34,032 nt of DNA, taken from Actinokineospora spheciospongiae (GTDB lineage Bacteria; Actinomycetota; Actinomycetes; Mycobacteriales; Pseudonocardiaceae). The DNA lies in NCBI RefSeq assembly GCF_000564855.1, contig NZ_AYXG01000210.1, positions 1 to 34,032 on the forward strand, written 5' to 3'. Under the pieces are notes generated by a model that did not search any database, was not told where the DNA came from, and saw only the letters and a program-made list of their open reading frames with translations. A program made the position numbers and the translations under genes. This document shows positions 1 to 8,526 of this stretch, piece after piece (position 1 is the stretch's first letter; each line of letters begins with the position of its first letter).

Positions 1-1
1 C

Positions 2-202
2 TCGGTACTGCGCGACTGCGCACCGGAGTGGCGCGACGCCGAGGCCATTCCCAAACTGGCGGTGAACGTGCTGGTCGACATCGTGTCCGTGAGCCAGGCC
101 GCGGCCGACTCCTACCCGGAGCCGGTCCGGCAGCGGATCTACGACGCCAGTTTCGAGCTCTACGACCTGATCATCGAATGCGTGGCGGCGGAGCCGAGCT
201 GA
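2..202 (+). CDS. C-terminal end of an unidentified protein (truncated by window edge)
   Basis: An open frame runs from the first bases of the window to a TGA at 200-202. The 66 visible residues look helical and of normal actinobacterial composition, with a tail reading ELYDLIIECVAAEPS. I do not recognise the family; the helical acidic tail would fit a regulator or another cytoplasmic protein, but this is a guess. The stop lies 32 bases before the start of the next gene, which reads the same way, so the two could be cotranscribed. The N-terminus lies outside the window. Confidence 0.6.
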   Translation, partial: SVLRDCAPEWRDAEAIPKLAVNVLVDIVSVSQAAADSYPEPVRQRIYDASFELYDLIIECVAAEPS

Positions 203-234
203 CACCCGCCCGCCGGGGGACCGAAGGGGGAAGC

Positions 235-1254
235 ATGAGACGAGGAGTGCCGGCCGGGCTGGGGGCGCTGCTGGCGGCGGCGTCGGTGGTGGTGGCGCCC
301 ATGGCGTCGGCCGCGTCGGGCCTGCCGTTGTCCGGGTTCGGGGATGTGGTGGTCGATGCCGCGCACCGGCAGGTGTTCGTGTCCGGGGGGCCGTCGTCGA
401 ATGGCGTCGTGGTGGTCGACTTCAACGGGTTGGTGCGGAGGACGATCCCGAACCAGGCCGGGGCCGACGGGTTGGAGTTGAGCGCTGACGGCTCCCGGCT
501 GTTCGTGGCGTTGTCGGCGGGGGACGCCGTTTCGGCGATCGACACGGTGACCCTCGCCGAGGCGGCGCGGTATCCCACGGGGGCGGGGACGTGCCCCACG
601 CACCTGGCGCGCACCGGCGACGTGGTGTGGTTCGGCTACGGGTGCGCGGGCACGTGGGCGGGGAAGATCGGAAAGCTCGACCCGGCGGCGGCCACCCCGG
701 TCCAAGGCGACCGCCAAGGGGCCACGCGGTTCCAGCGGGCACCGCTGCTGGCCTCGTCCGGCACCGCGGGTGGGCCGCTGGTGGCGGGGCAGTTGGCGCT
801 GAGCCAGTCGTTGGTGCAGGTCTACACCGTGACCGACGGCGCCCTGACCTCCGGCGCGTCCAGCGACGCCGTGGGCGCGAACCTGACCGACCTCGACGTC
901 ACCGGGGACGGTGCCACGCTGTTCAGCGCGGCGGGGTCGCGGGACCGGGTGGAGGGCTTCGCCACCCAGGACTTCGCCCGCCGAGGCGCGTACGCGACGC
1001 GACCGAGGCCGGTCGCCGTGGCCCTGTCACCCGACAACGCGCACGTGGTCACCGGCACCTCCGCCACCGATCTCCTGATCCACCCGACAGGCGGCGCCAC
1101 CTCGACCCGCACGATCACCCTCGACGGCGGCGAGGCACTGCTGCCACGCGGCCTCGCCTGGTCGGCGGACCAGGAGTACCTGGCCGTGGTCAGCCGCTAC
1201 GGCAACGAAGCGCAACCGCGCCTGTCGCTCAAGTACCGTCCCCTGGACTGGTAG
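235..1254 (+). CDS. Exported beta-propeller (YncE/40-residue-repeat-like) protein
   Basis: The 339-residue protein starts at ATG 235, preceded by a GGGGGAA ribosome site; the open frame extends further upstream but without a site. Residues 1-27 form a Sec-type signal peptide: MRR, a hydrophobic alanine/valine stretch, then an ASA cleavage motif. The mature part has repeated four-strand blade signatures such as GLELSADGSRLFVAL, DLDVTGDGATLFSAAG and AVALSPDNAHVVTG. These are typical of seven-bladed beta-propellers of the YncE or lactonase-like type. It probably acts outside the membrane; no catalytic residues can be assigned, so a binding role is as likely as an enzymatic one. A strong terminator follows. 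Confidence 0.85.
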   Translation: MRRGVPAGLGALLAAASVVVAPMASAASGLPLSGFGDVVVDAAHRQVFVSGGPSSNGVVVVDFNGLVRRTIPNQAGADGLELSADGSRLFVALSAGDAVSAIDTVTLAEAARYPTGAGTCPTHLARTGDVVWFGYGCAGTWAGKIGKLDPAAATPVQGDRQGATRFQRAPLLASSGTAGGPLVAGQLALSQSLVQVYTVTDGALTSGASSDAVGANLTDLDVTGDGATLFSAAGSRDRVEGFATQDFARRGAYATRPRPVAVALSPDNAHVVTGTSATDLLIHPTGGATSTRTITLDGGEALLPRGLAWSADQEYLAVVSRYGNEAQPRLSLKYRPLDW

Positions 1255-1263
1255 GCCGTTCCC

Positions 1264-1299
1264 GGGGCCGCCGCCCGGAGATTTCCGGGCGGCGGCCCC
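1264..1299 (+). terminator. Rho-independent-type terminator after the beta-propeller gene
   Basis: A perfect 16-bp stem (GGGGCCGCCGCCCGGA with its complement) with a 4-base loop lies 9 bases after the stop codon. It lacks a long U tract, which is common in high-GC actinobacteria. It probably marks the end of the resident transcription unit before the island. Confidence 0.85.
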
Positions 1300-1689
1300 T
1301 CCCCGGTCACCGCGGGGCTTGACCGCGATTTCGGCGAACCGGCGCTGTCCTTACCTGAACGGGCTTCATGCGGTGTCGAGCACCCGACCACCGACGCGGC
1401 CATCGCCTTCACCAGAACTTCCGCTCGGCGACCGTCGTGCACGGCGGTGACCGGGTCACGGTGCTCCCACCCACGGGGGCGACTCCGGAGACGACCACCC
1501 CCGATGTCCGACCCCGGATGGTGGAGGCCCGAACCCACTCGACCGCATCGCCGGTCACCGGGAACGTTGTGGCCGGCGACGTCTTGCGGAACTCATCGAC
1601 CAGAGCCAGGTGACAACCGCTTCGGGTCATAGGCAAATCTTCCCCAACCGGCCGTGTGGTCGCTGTGGCTGCAGTCCAAAACTGTTTAA
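1300..1689. other. Non-coding stretch before the island
   Basis: I see no gene with a ribosome site or recognisable protein here. The short open frames on both strands have compositions expected of unused frames. It is probably the junction between resident chromosome and the island end. Confidence 0.5.
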
Positions 1690-1827
1690 GTCGGTTGAGG
1701 TCGGATACTTGAAATAGGGTCCCCCTGGGCCCCAGATACGTCCCGGTCATGCCCTGACCTGCGGAAACACAACTCCGGGCACTTTCTTGATGACGGTTGA
1801 CGTCACTCTGGAGCGCTTGGCGTCGGG
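1690..1827 (+). repeat. Left att-like direct repeat containing a decayed tRNA-Pro 3' half
   Basis: This stretch aligns along its length with 33310-33444 in the same orientation. Shared blocks include GTCGG near the start, a CCCC...CCCCAGA block, CCTGACCTG.GGAAAC, CGGTTGACGT.CACT and a final GTCGGG. The first 46 bases match, with several changes, the tRNA-Pro 3' half found in the right copy. The two copies bracket almost all the accessory genes, and the integrase lies just inside the right one. I infer attachment-site remnants; the left copy is too diverged to be a functional tRNA part. Confidence 0.55.
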
Positions 1828-1849
1828 TTGAGTGCTCTGAAACCTCCAG

Positions 1850-2172
1850 TTTTACTCCTTTGTGGTGGCTGTAGAGGGCGTAGAGATATTCCGTGTATCG
1901 CCTGAAAGGAAATCCGAGCGGTCAAGTCGGGTGGGTACTGGATGCATTCGAGTCGGTTCTTCGTGATCGCAACCAGATCGTGGATGCCGTGAATGGCGGG
2001 GTTGGCCAGGCTGCGTTTGAGGTGCGATCGCGTGTGTTCGGCGAGGGTTGAGGTCTGATGCGTGGGCCATTAGTCGGATCACGTACAGCCAATTTCGCGT
2101 GGCGATCATGGCGCGCATCGCGATACTCACGTGAGTGTTCAGGTTGTTCCAGATCAGCACGATTGGGCCACC
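1850..2172 (-). pseudogene. IS630-family transposase, C-terminal remnant
   Basis: Reading the minus strand from 2172, the frame gives VLIWNNLNTHVS and later RLMAHASDLNP, matching the last catalytic segment of IS630/Tc1-type DDE transposases (usually LIWDNLNTH...AHELNP). After about 2050 the match moves to another frame, reading SHLKRSLANPAIHGIHDL and then ITKNRLECIQYPP. So the copy has at least one frameshift. The N-terminal two thirds, including the first catalytic aspartate, are absent. It abuts the toxin remnant that follows, so it may have removed that gene's front. Not functional. Confidence 0.8.
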
Positions 2173-2180
2173 GGGGGGTA

Positions 2181-3061
2181 ATGAAGGAGGAGTTGTCGGA
2201 CATCATCGGCGACCTCACCGGCCTCAACGACATCAAGGACTGTTTCGCCAAGCTCGACCTGTGGGCCTGTGCGGGTCCGATCCCGTGGGGCAAGCTGCTG
2301 AAGCTGGTCAAGTCCGCGGGGAAGATCATCTCAGTCGTCCGCAAGGCCATGGCCTATGAGCAACGCCTCTCCGCCATCCGCCAGAAGCTGAACCGGTGGC
2401 GGGAGCGGACCCTGGAACTGGCCAAGGCGGGCGAGCAGAAGCTCGACACGATCCTGGCCGGTTGCACCAAGCACAGCTTCCCCCCCCGGGCACCAGGGTC
2501 CTGATGGCGGGCGGTGCGACCAAATCGATCGAACGGGTCCAGGTCGGCGATCACGTCGTCGCCACCGACCCGGTGACGGGCGTGTCGTACGACCGGAAGG
2601 TCACCACCACCTGGGCCCACGACAACGGCACACGACCTCACAGTCGAGCAAACCCACACCTACCACGTGCTGGCAGGCACATCCCCCTGCTCGTCCACAA
2701 CTGCGGCAGCGAGTCCGGTCACGTGGTCGGCAAGGGCGACGACCCGCTGGTCCCCGAACTGGTCGAGGACATCAATGCCCGCTATCCCGGCCACGTCAAG
2801 GCCCAGGGCGTCACCATCAATGGACCGGACGGCAAGACACTGACAGACTTCGACATCGTGACAGGTAACGCGGTGGTGCAAGTGAAGAGTGGAAACGGCA
2901 AGAAGGCGCTCAAACAGGCGTTGGCCACCCAGGAGTTCACCGACTATCCGGTCATCGCATACGTACCGGATGCACGGGGGAGTGTGGTGAAGGGATTGGA
3001 GAAGAGTGGGATCATGGTGACCAGGGACAAGGAGAAACTCCTCCAAGTCCTGCGCCCGTGA
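2181..3061 (+). pseudogene. Polymorphic toxin C-terminal end: pre-HINT linker, broken HINT, intact REase-like toxin domain
   Basis: From ATG 2181 the frame reads a helical pre-toxin segment (GDLTGLNDIKDCF...WACAGPIPWGKLLKLVKSA) seen before HINT domains of large Rhs-type toxins. The frame breaks in a C8 run at 2480-2487. It then reads TRVLMAGGATKSIERVQVGDHVVATDPVTG, a HINT (intein-like) start. The HINT core is deleted after about 2628; two more frame changes precede the normal LLVHNC end at about 2685-2703. From 2704 to 3061 the toxin domain is open: TDFDIVTG...VVQVKSG resembles the D...(E/Q)xK core of restriction-endonuclease-fold toxins. The N-terminal secretion and Rhs parts are gone. The toxin part could be expressed only from an internal start. 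Confidence 0.75.
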
Positions 3062-3083
3062 GCACTGGGTCAAGAGGGAGTCT

Positions 3084-3461
3084 GTGCGACCGACCATTGT
3101 CCTCCTATCCACGAAGGACGGAACACAGGAGTTGATGTCGCGCCTGCGCGACGCCGGAACCTATGAGCCCAAGCCGCTGTTCGACCGCTTGACGGTCGGG
3201 GAATGCTGGTACGGGGTTGACCTCTCCGTGGATGTGGTCGAGGAGTACGAGCAGGACGAGTTGGACGAGATCGATGAGCGCCTCGGCGAGTTCGATCCGG
3301 TCTCACTGGAGTACTCGGGTGTCCCGTGCATCCGGGCACTCCTACAAGCCCTTCTCCCGGGGTTGACGGGTCTGCTGGACACCAACTTCGGAGAGCTGAT
3401 TGGTTTCGACGAGGTGCTGTCCAGGTTTGCCGCAGAACCCGACTGGGACTGGCGGGTCTGA
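3084..3461 (+). CDS. Probable immunity protein for the adjacent nuclease-type toxin
   Basis: A 125-residue acidic protein begins at GTG 3084 behind an AGAGGGAG ribosome site and 22 bases after the toxin stop codon. It has a strongly acidic centre (EEYEQDELDEIDERLGEF) and a helical C-terminal half ending AAEPDWDWRV. I do not recognise a named immunity family. Its position right after the toxin domain, same strand, small size and acidity are the standard signs of a cognate immunity gene. Unlike the toxin gene it is intact, which fits continued need for protection. A terminator follows at 3471. Inference from context, not from a family match. Confidence 0.7.
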   Translation: MRPTIVLLSTKDGTQELMSRLRDAGTYEPKPLFDRLTVGECWYGVDLSVDVVEEYEQDELDEIDERLGEFDPVSLEYSGVPCIRALLQALLPGLTGLLDTNFGELIGFDEVLSRFAAEPDWDWRV

Positions 3462-3470
3462 CGCAGGACG

Positions 3471-3508
3471 AAGGCGGTGCGGGGAGGGCCACCTCCCCGT
3501 ACCGCCTT
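3471..3508 (+). terminator. Terminator after the immunity gene
   Basis: A 17-bp stem with one G-T wobble (AAGGCGGTGCGGGGAGG with its partner) closes a 4-base GCCA loop, 9 bases after the immunity stop codon. It ends with TTT. It closes the toxin-immunity transcription unit. Confidence 0.85.
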
Positions 3509-3598
3509 TGCGGCCTCTGCGATACAGCGCCGAGGCGCCTCCGAGTGGCAAGCTTCACCCCCGGTGCCCGAGGGTCAGCCATCCAGGCCGCGTGGTGG

Positions 3599-3800
3599 TC
3601 ACCGCCGTCGGGTATGCCGGGGTCCGGGGACCAGGAATTGGCAGCCGTTGTCGTCGAAGCCGATGCGTAGGCCGCCCCTGCCGTCGCTCTCCAGGGTGAA
3701 CGGGGAACTGTGAACGCCGTCAAGACCCCTTCGTGCGGCAGCCACTTGGCTGCCACGTAGCCCAGCACCAACTTACAGGTCTTCCCTCGCAGACGACCAT
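3599..3800 (-). pseudogene. Remnant of an unidentified gene
   Basis: The minus strand contains two coding-like pieces in different frames. The first is KLVLGYVAAKWLPHEGVLTA (about 3720-3785); the second is SPFTLESDGRGGLRIGFDD continuing to RHTRRR and a stop at 3599. Joined, they look like the end of one small protein broken by a frameshift near 3715. I do not recognise the family. Immunity-type or secreted-protein remnants are possible given the toxin neighbourhood. Confidence 0.35.
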
Positions 3801-3835
3801 GTCCGCCCACCGACCACAATCGCGGGTGATGCGAT

Positions 3836-4112
3836 GACACCGAGTCATTCAAGGACCAGTGCACCGCGCTGGGGATCACCCACGCCCTGCGCGACGCGGA
3901 GTTGACCGCGGAAGCGGTCGGCCGGTGGCTCGGCAGGGAGTCCGATCGGAACGCGGCATGGCCGGGTACACGGCCAAGCGGCGCAGCCAGACTGCCGCCG
4001 CCTACTACGACTACGTGTGCACGCTCGCGGAGATGAAACCGCCGCGGCACGACGAGTCGCAGATTTTTTCGATCCTGCGCAGCATCCAGGCCGAGACCGA
4101 CTGCTTCATCGC
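3836..4112 (+). pseudogene. Unidentified coding-like remnant
   Basis: The frame from 3836 reads DTESFKDQCTALGITHALRD followed by AELTAEAVGRWLGRES; near 3945 the coding-like signal moves to another frame reading GMAGYTAKRRSQTAAAYYDY and CTLAEMKPPRHDESQIF. Residue composition is protein-like in both pieces, but no start codon with ribosome site is visible and I recognise no family. It ends where the Rhs fragment begins at about 4115. Confidence 0.35.
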
Positions 4113-4114
4113 CA

Positions 4115-4485
4115 GTCTCCGGCGACAACCAGCGGATCGACTGGGACGCGGCGGGGCGCACCGAGAAGGCGGTCCACCAGGACGGGCGGACCTCGGACTA
4201 CCTCTACGACGCGAACGGTTCCCGCCTGATCAAGCGGGAACCCAACGCCACCACGCTGTACCTGGGCGGCATGAAGTTGGTGCTGCAGAAGGGCACCAAC
4301 TCCGCCGCCGGGCGGCGGTACTACGAGCACGGCGGCACGGTCGTGGCGGTCCGCACCTCCAACCTCGACAAGGGGTTGTCCTGGTTGCTCGGTGACCACC
4401 AGGGCACCACGGCCATGACGGTCAACGCCGACACCCTCGCGGTCGGGCAGCGCAGGCAAGACCCGTTCGGCAAGCCGCGCGGCGG
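4115..4485 (+). pseudogene. Rhs/YD-repeat protein fragment
   Basis: The frame beginning at about 4115 (VSGDNQRIDWDAAGRTEK) contains a YD-type repeat (SDYLYDANGSRLIKREP). It then has TTLYLGGMKLVL and GLSWLLGDHQGTTAMTVN, the usual approach to the Rhs core end. It reaches QDPFGKPRGG, where normal Rhs proteins go on with the toxin-carrying C-terminus. Here homology stops at about 4485 and the frame ends at 4603 without sense. It is an internal piece of the shell-forming region of a large Rhs toxin, lacking both ends. It may derive from the same gene as the toxin end at 2181, rearranged. Confidence 0.8.
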
Positions 4486-4599
4486 CGAACCTGCCGAGGG
4501 TGGGTCGTGTAACTGGTGTGGTGGGATGTGCGATCTTGCGGTTGTCGGTGGGGAATGGCCGTATGAGCGGTGCGTCCTCCTGGTTGGCGGGAGGGGTAC

Positions 4600-5360
4600 G
4601 TGACCGGTCTTGTGATGGACGATGCCGGGTTCGAGGTGGTCATCGGGGTTGATCGGGTCGGTCCTCGGCGTGTGCTGACCAGTGACGACGTGGAGTTTCT
4701 CGACAGTGTGTCGGTGCGGTACTTGCGAGCGGTACAGGGGCGTGCTGATGAGGATGTGCTGGTGGGGTTGGGCCATGAGTTGTTCGCATGGTGTGAGGGT
4801 TCACAGGGGCAGTTGAGCGCGTTGGTGGAGCGGTCGCGGTCGCCGATGGTGTTTGAGGTGCGGGGGTCGCGGTCGCCGTCGGAGATGGCGTGGTCGGTGT
4901 TGCGGGCGCCGTTCGAGTTGCTGGCCCGCCCGGGTGGTGGGTTCCTGGCCGCGGACGGGCAGCCCCGCTTCAGCGTGGTCCGCAGGCTCGGGCCGCCGGA
5001 GAAACCTCCGACGTTGAGCGGGCACCGATTGGGGTTGGCGTTCATCGTTCATGGCGTCGTCTCCGGTGGGGCAGGACGAGCTGGATTTCGAGGCGGAGGA
5101 GTCGACGATCCTCGACGCGGTGGGCGACACCGGTCTGGATCTGCTGGTGGAGGACACCGGAGATCCCGTGCAGCTGGGCTCCCGGCTGGGGGCGGCGGAT
5201 GGGATGCAGGTGGTGCATCTGTCGTGTCATGGTCACAACAACTGGCCGGTCACCCCGGGGCGACGTGGTGAGCCGGTGTTGTTGATGGAGGACGAGGTCG
5301 GTGCGGCCCGGCCGACTGTCTCGCGTGATCTTATGTCGATGCTGGACAGGGGGAAGCCAC
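4600..5360 (+). pseudogene. CHAT-domain protease, truncated and frameshifted
   Basis: The gene starts at GTG 4600 after a GGGAGGGG ribosome site. Its N-terminal half reads through SPMVFEVRGSRSPSEMAWS and LRAPFELLARPGGGF to HRLGLAF. A 7-bp tandem duplication at 5040-5052 (GTTCATC then GTTCATG) then throws the frame. Coding resumes in another frame with MASSPVGQDELDFEAEE and reaches HLSCHGH, the catalytic-histidine motif of CHAT (caspase-like) peptidases. Homology stops after MLDRGKPQL at about 5360, where IS481 sequence begins. This is just before the SAC motif that carries the catalytic cysteine. It cannot be active. Confidence 0.75.
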
Positions 5361-6075
5361 AGTTGTCCGCCCGGAAGTCGAACCTTCCAGGTGTCTGCGA
5401 CCGCGCACACGTGGGCGGCGCGGTACCGGGAGCTGGGCGAGGCGGGCATGGTCGACCGATCCTCACGTCCGCACTCGTCCCCCGGCCGGACACCGACGTG
5501 CACCGAACGTCGGATCATGCAAAGAGCATGTCCTGCGGCGGTGGAGACCGGCGCGGATCGCGTTCCACCTAGGGTTGACGCCCATCACCGAGCACCGGGT
5601 CCTGACCCGGCACGGCATGGCCCGCCTGGCCAACTCGATCAAGTCACCGATCTGCCGGTGCGCCGCTACGAACGCGCCCCCCCCCGGCGAACTGGTGCGC
5701 TTCGACATCAAGAAACTCGGCAACTTCCCCGAGGGAGGCGGCCACCGCGTCACTAGTCGCAGGGTCGGGAAGCGCCACCGCACCACCACCCCTGGCAAGC
5801 ACCTCGACCCGGCGGCAACAGCCACGTCGGCTACTTCCACCTGCACAATGCCGTCGACGAACACTCCCGCCTCGCCTACTCCGAAACCCTCCCGACGAGA
5901 GAGACCGCCGCCGCGTTCTGGCACCGCGCCAACCACTGGCTGCACACCTACAACCACCTCCAGGCACCGCTTGCTGTCCCCAGCCGCTCGTCGACGGGTT
6001 TGCAGAAGCCCACCTGTTCGGCGTCGACCCCAACCGGCGCGACCCTGCGCAGCCCGGAGTCAGCTGACCCGGTGG
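5360..6075 (+). pseudogene. IS481-family transposase, decayed
   Basis: Pieces in three frames match IS481-type integrase-fold transposases. First comes FQVSATAHTWAARYRELGEA...DRSSRPHSSPGRTPT, the helix-turn-helix region. Then LGLTPITEHRVLTRHGMARL, and ELVRFDIKKLGNFPEGGGHR at the first catalytic block. Then GYFHLHNAVDEHSRLAYSE and, after an internal deletion, FWHRANHWLHTYNH, the C-terminal signature. Multiple frameshifts and the deletion of the middle of the catalytic domain make it inactive. Its insertion truncated the CHAT gene. I could not define the terminal inverted repeats. Confidence 0.8.
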
Positions 6076-6212
6076 CAACCGGCTGCAGTCTTTCGGTCTT
6101 CCGTGTCTCTACGGGCGGCCATTTGGGGTGGCAGCCACCATGGTGGCGGGTCACGATGGTGGCACAGCGTGAACGTGGTTGTACATGGAGTTCGATGTGT
6201 GGAGAGTGGTCG

Positions 6213-6242
6213 TTGGCGTGGTGGTGGGCGCGGTGCTATGCT
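6213..6242 (+). promoter_or_regulatory. Possible promoter for the ImmA/IrrE two-gene unit
   Basis: TTGGCG (6213-6218) and TATGCT (6237-6242) are separated by 18 bases, a plausible housekeeping-type -35/-10 pair, about 85 bases before the first start codon. The leader then contains GAGACAGG...GGTCTC (6269-6296), which could form a weak hairpin. Confidence 0.4.
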
Positions 6243-6327
6243 ACCTCTAAAGCTCTAGGCACGCGGCTGAGACAGGTTGTCATCGGTCGTGGTCTCAGGG
6301 CTTTTTGTCGTCTTGAGAGGAGGTCTG

Positions 6328-6642
6328 ATGCCTGACACCTACGAGCCCAATCCCCGCCACAAGGATCGAACACAACCCGGGAAGCGAGGCACTCTGTGTC
6401 CGCGAGACGTCGACGGTGTCAGTCTCTTCGCCACTGCTACTGCAGACCCTGACAAGCCCGGTAAGCGGTACAGCACCGATGGCAATCGTGTCTTCTGTGC
6501 GCATCCGAACATGAAGAATGTAGCCCCGGAACAAATTATCGCGTGGCATGGGTTTCCGGTGACGTGGCGAGACGTGCCCACGTCGGTTCAGCGGCAGTGG
6601 GTAGACGAAGGCAGGATCACTCGACTGCGCTTGAGGGGATGA
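6328..6642 (+). CDS. Small conserved-looking protein paired with an ImmA/IrrE metallopeptidase
   Basis: The 104-residue protein starts at ATG 6328, four bases after a GAGAGGAGG ribosome site. It is basic at the N-terminus (PRHKDRTQPGKRGTLCPRD). It then has YSTDGNRVFCAHPNMKNVAP and a C-terminal half ending VQRQWVDEGRITRLRLRG. Two cysteines are too far apart for an obvious metal site. I do not recognise the family. Its stop codon is one base before the GTG of the metallopeptidase gene, so the pair is almost certainly cotranscribed and translationally coupled. By analogy with ImmR/ImmA and toxin-antitoxin pairs it could be a substrate or partner of the peptidase; that is inference. Confidence 0.75.
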   Translation: MPDTYEPNPRHKDRTQPGKRGTLCPRDVDGVSLFATATADPDKPGKRYSTDGNRVFCAHPNMKNVAPEQIIAWHGFPVTWRDVPTSVQRQWVDEGRITRLRLRG

Positions 6643-6643
6643 C

Positions 6644-8191
6644 GTGACGTCCACGACTTGGAGCTTCCTGTCCGGTGACACGTCGTCTTTTGCCATAGAG
6701 TTGTCGTTGATCAATGATCGTACTGACGACTGGATGGTCGACGAAGCCGAGCGCGCCAGTTGGGGGTCGATGTCAATCTGGGTGAAAAGCGCGAACGTCT
6801 GCGAACACATCATCCAGGGGGAGACATTGCGTGCCGCTCACTGGTATCTGCTTCCTGTGGTCGAGTGGATCGTTGATAACTGGGATCCGCTGCTGCACGA
6901 GGAACGGCTGCCTCACCGTGACGCGTTCGACGCTGCCACGGCGTTCGGCTCTGCTGCGGCAGCCGCTGAGCTCAGCACAAACCCCGCGACCGCGCATATC
7001 GTGGACAGTGTCCAGAGTTTCTATGCTCACCATGGCCTGCGGGCCTCTGCGCCAGGAGGTGTACTCCCGGATCTCTTCCTGCGCAGGTACGGGGATTTCG
7101 TGGAGTTCTCTACCGGCGTCGAACCGCTCGCGGGCGAGGACACGGGGGTGTATTTCGCAAAGCTGACGCGGGCATACCTCCCAGTCACTGAGGTGGCGGA
7201 CACTCTGTACGAGGCGATCTCGGCACTGAGCGACAAATTACTGAAACGGGATCCAAAGAACAAAACATTCACAGACCTGCGCGATAGGATCGAACGCCTG
7301 ACGCAACCTGACCGGCAGCATTCGCGTTTCGCTTGGCTGGCAGGCGCGGGCGACCATCAGGAGGAATTCAATCGGCGCTGGTCCAAGATTGTCGATGTCC
7401 TCGGAAGCGAGACAGCCAGGGATGTGTCCGATCTAAGGCTGGAGAACAACAGTGGCTTGACGATGCAAGCGACCCCGGCCGCGCTGCTGTTCGGGTCGCT
7501 GGCCCCCAACGTCTCGTCGCGCGACCTGCTCAACATCTACGGATCATTCATTACACGACGGTCGTCCAGCACGCCAACTGCCGAGAAGTTGCGCAGACTC
7601 GGCGATAAGATCATCGAATCTTGGAACTCTGGATTTGACTCTCCACCGGAGTTGGGAAGCTTCTGCGGAGAAGCTGCTTGGACCGAGTTGGCAAGCGACG
7701 GCGGTGACACTCCCGTCGATATCGATGCGATTCTCGAACAGCTGAACATTGATGTCGACTACGTGAACCTCGGCGACCGCACTGTGCGCGCAGTAAGCCT
7801 GGTCGGGGCAACTGGTACAGCGCATATCTTGGTCAACCAGAACTTCAGCCGCGGTACCGATCGACACGTCCAGAGATTCACCCTGGCACACGAACTGGGG
7901 CATTTGCTGCTGGATCAAGGGCGCGCTGTGGAGATGGCTGTAGCGAGCGGTCCGTGGGCTCCTGCCGCCATCGAGCAACGGGCAAACGCTTTTGCTGCGG
8001 CTTTCTTGATTCCGTCGCCGGTGTTGAACAGATCGTGGACCGCTTCGACCACGGACGTGGACCATGTCCGGAATTTCGCTAGAAGTCTGGGCGTCAGCTT
8101 CAGCGCGGTGCTGCGCCGTTTGCAGAACACGGCGTTGATTTCGCGGGCAGACGCGGAGAACCTACTGGCTGCGGCCACTGACCGGTTGTGA
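6644..8191 (+). CDS. ImmA/IrrE-family zinc metallopeptidase with long N-terminal domain
   Basis: The 515-residue protein starts at GTG 6644, with only one base between it and the preceding stop; the GAGGGGA just upstream can serve as its ribosome site. The C-terminal third holds the gluzincin motif HELGH (H416, E417, H420). A downstream glutamate follows in EQRANAFAAAFLIPSP (E444), as in the ImmA/IrrE (COG2856) family. Those peptidases cleave repressors to switch on mobile elements or stress responses. Residues 1-340 form an unrecognised, mostly helical domain without an XRE helix-turn-helix. No second frame damage is seen, so this is one of the few intact units in the left half. A hairpin follows at 8243. 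Confidence 0.85.
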   Translation: MTSTTWSFLSGDTSSFAIELSLINDRTDDWMVDEAERASWGSMSIWVKSANVCEHIIQGETLRAAHWYLLPVVEWIVDNWDPLLHEERLPHRDAFDAATAFGSAAAAAELSTNPATAHIVDSVQSFYAHHGLRASAPGGVLPDLFLRRYGDFVEFSTGVEPLAGEDTGVYFAKLTRAYLPVTEVADTLYEAISALSDKLLKRDPKNKTFTDLRDRIERLTQPDRQHSRFAWLAGAGDHQEEFNRRWSKIVDVLGSETARDVSDLRLENNSGLTMQATPAALLFGSLAPNVSSRDLLNIYGSFITRRSSSTPTAEKLRRLGDKIIESWNSGFDSPPELGSFCGEAAWTELASDGGDTPVDIDAILEQLNIDVDYVNLGDRTVRAVSLVGATGTAHILVNQNFSRGTDRHVQRFTLAHELGHLLLDQGRAVEMAVASGPWAPAAIEQRANAFAAAFLIPSPVLNRSWTASTTDVDHVRNFARSLGVSFSAVLRRLQNTALISRADAENLLAAATDRL

Positions 8192-8242
8192 TCGTTGTCA
8201 GGTGAAACCGTGATGCACCGAGGCGCTCTGGTATGCCGCCGG

Positions 8243-8268
8243 GTGTCATCTCAACCATGAGATGACAC
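8243..8268 (+). terminator. Hairpin terminator after the metallopeptidase gene
   Basis: A perfect 11-bp stem (GTGTCATCTCA with its complement) with a 4-base ACCA loop lies 52 bases beyond the stop codon. It has no U tract, so it could instead be a bidirectional stop or processing site. The following 190 bases to the IS5 element hold no gene. Confidence 0.6.
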
Positions 8269-8526
8269 AGTTGGCAAAGCCCCATGGTTGCAGTCAGTGT
8301 GCGGCAGCAGCGTGAAACACTCCGCTGCTGCCGAGACCGACACTCAACCCGGTGCGCAGCGGGTCAAACCGGGTAGTCACCAGCTTTCTTGCTGTTCAGA
8401 CTCTTGGTCTTGGCCCACCACCAGTATCGTCACCAACGCCACGGTTGCGGCGGCGACCTAAGACCGTGTCCTACATGGCGATCTGTGGTTGAGTTGATCA
8501 TAGTTGAGGGTCGGTGGTCGTAGATC

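Noticed and set aside
591-1322. Long arginine/proline/glycine-rich frame overlapping the beta-propeller gene
   Set aside because: It is an out-of-frame reading of a high-GC gene: no ribosome site, low-complexity composition, no family pattern.
3070-4161. Long minus-strand frame across the immunity gene and its surroundings
   Set aside because: It crosses a strong terminator and the immunity gene and has no conserved pattern except the short remnant reported at 3599-3800.
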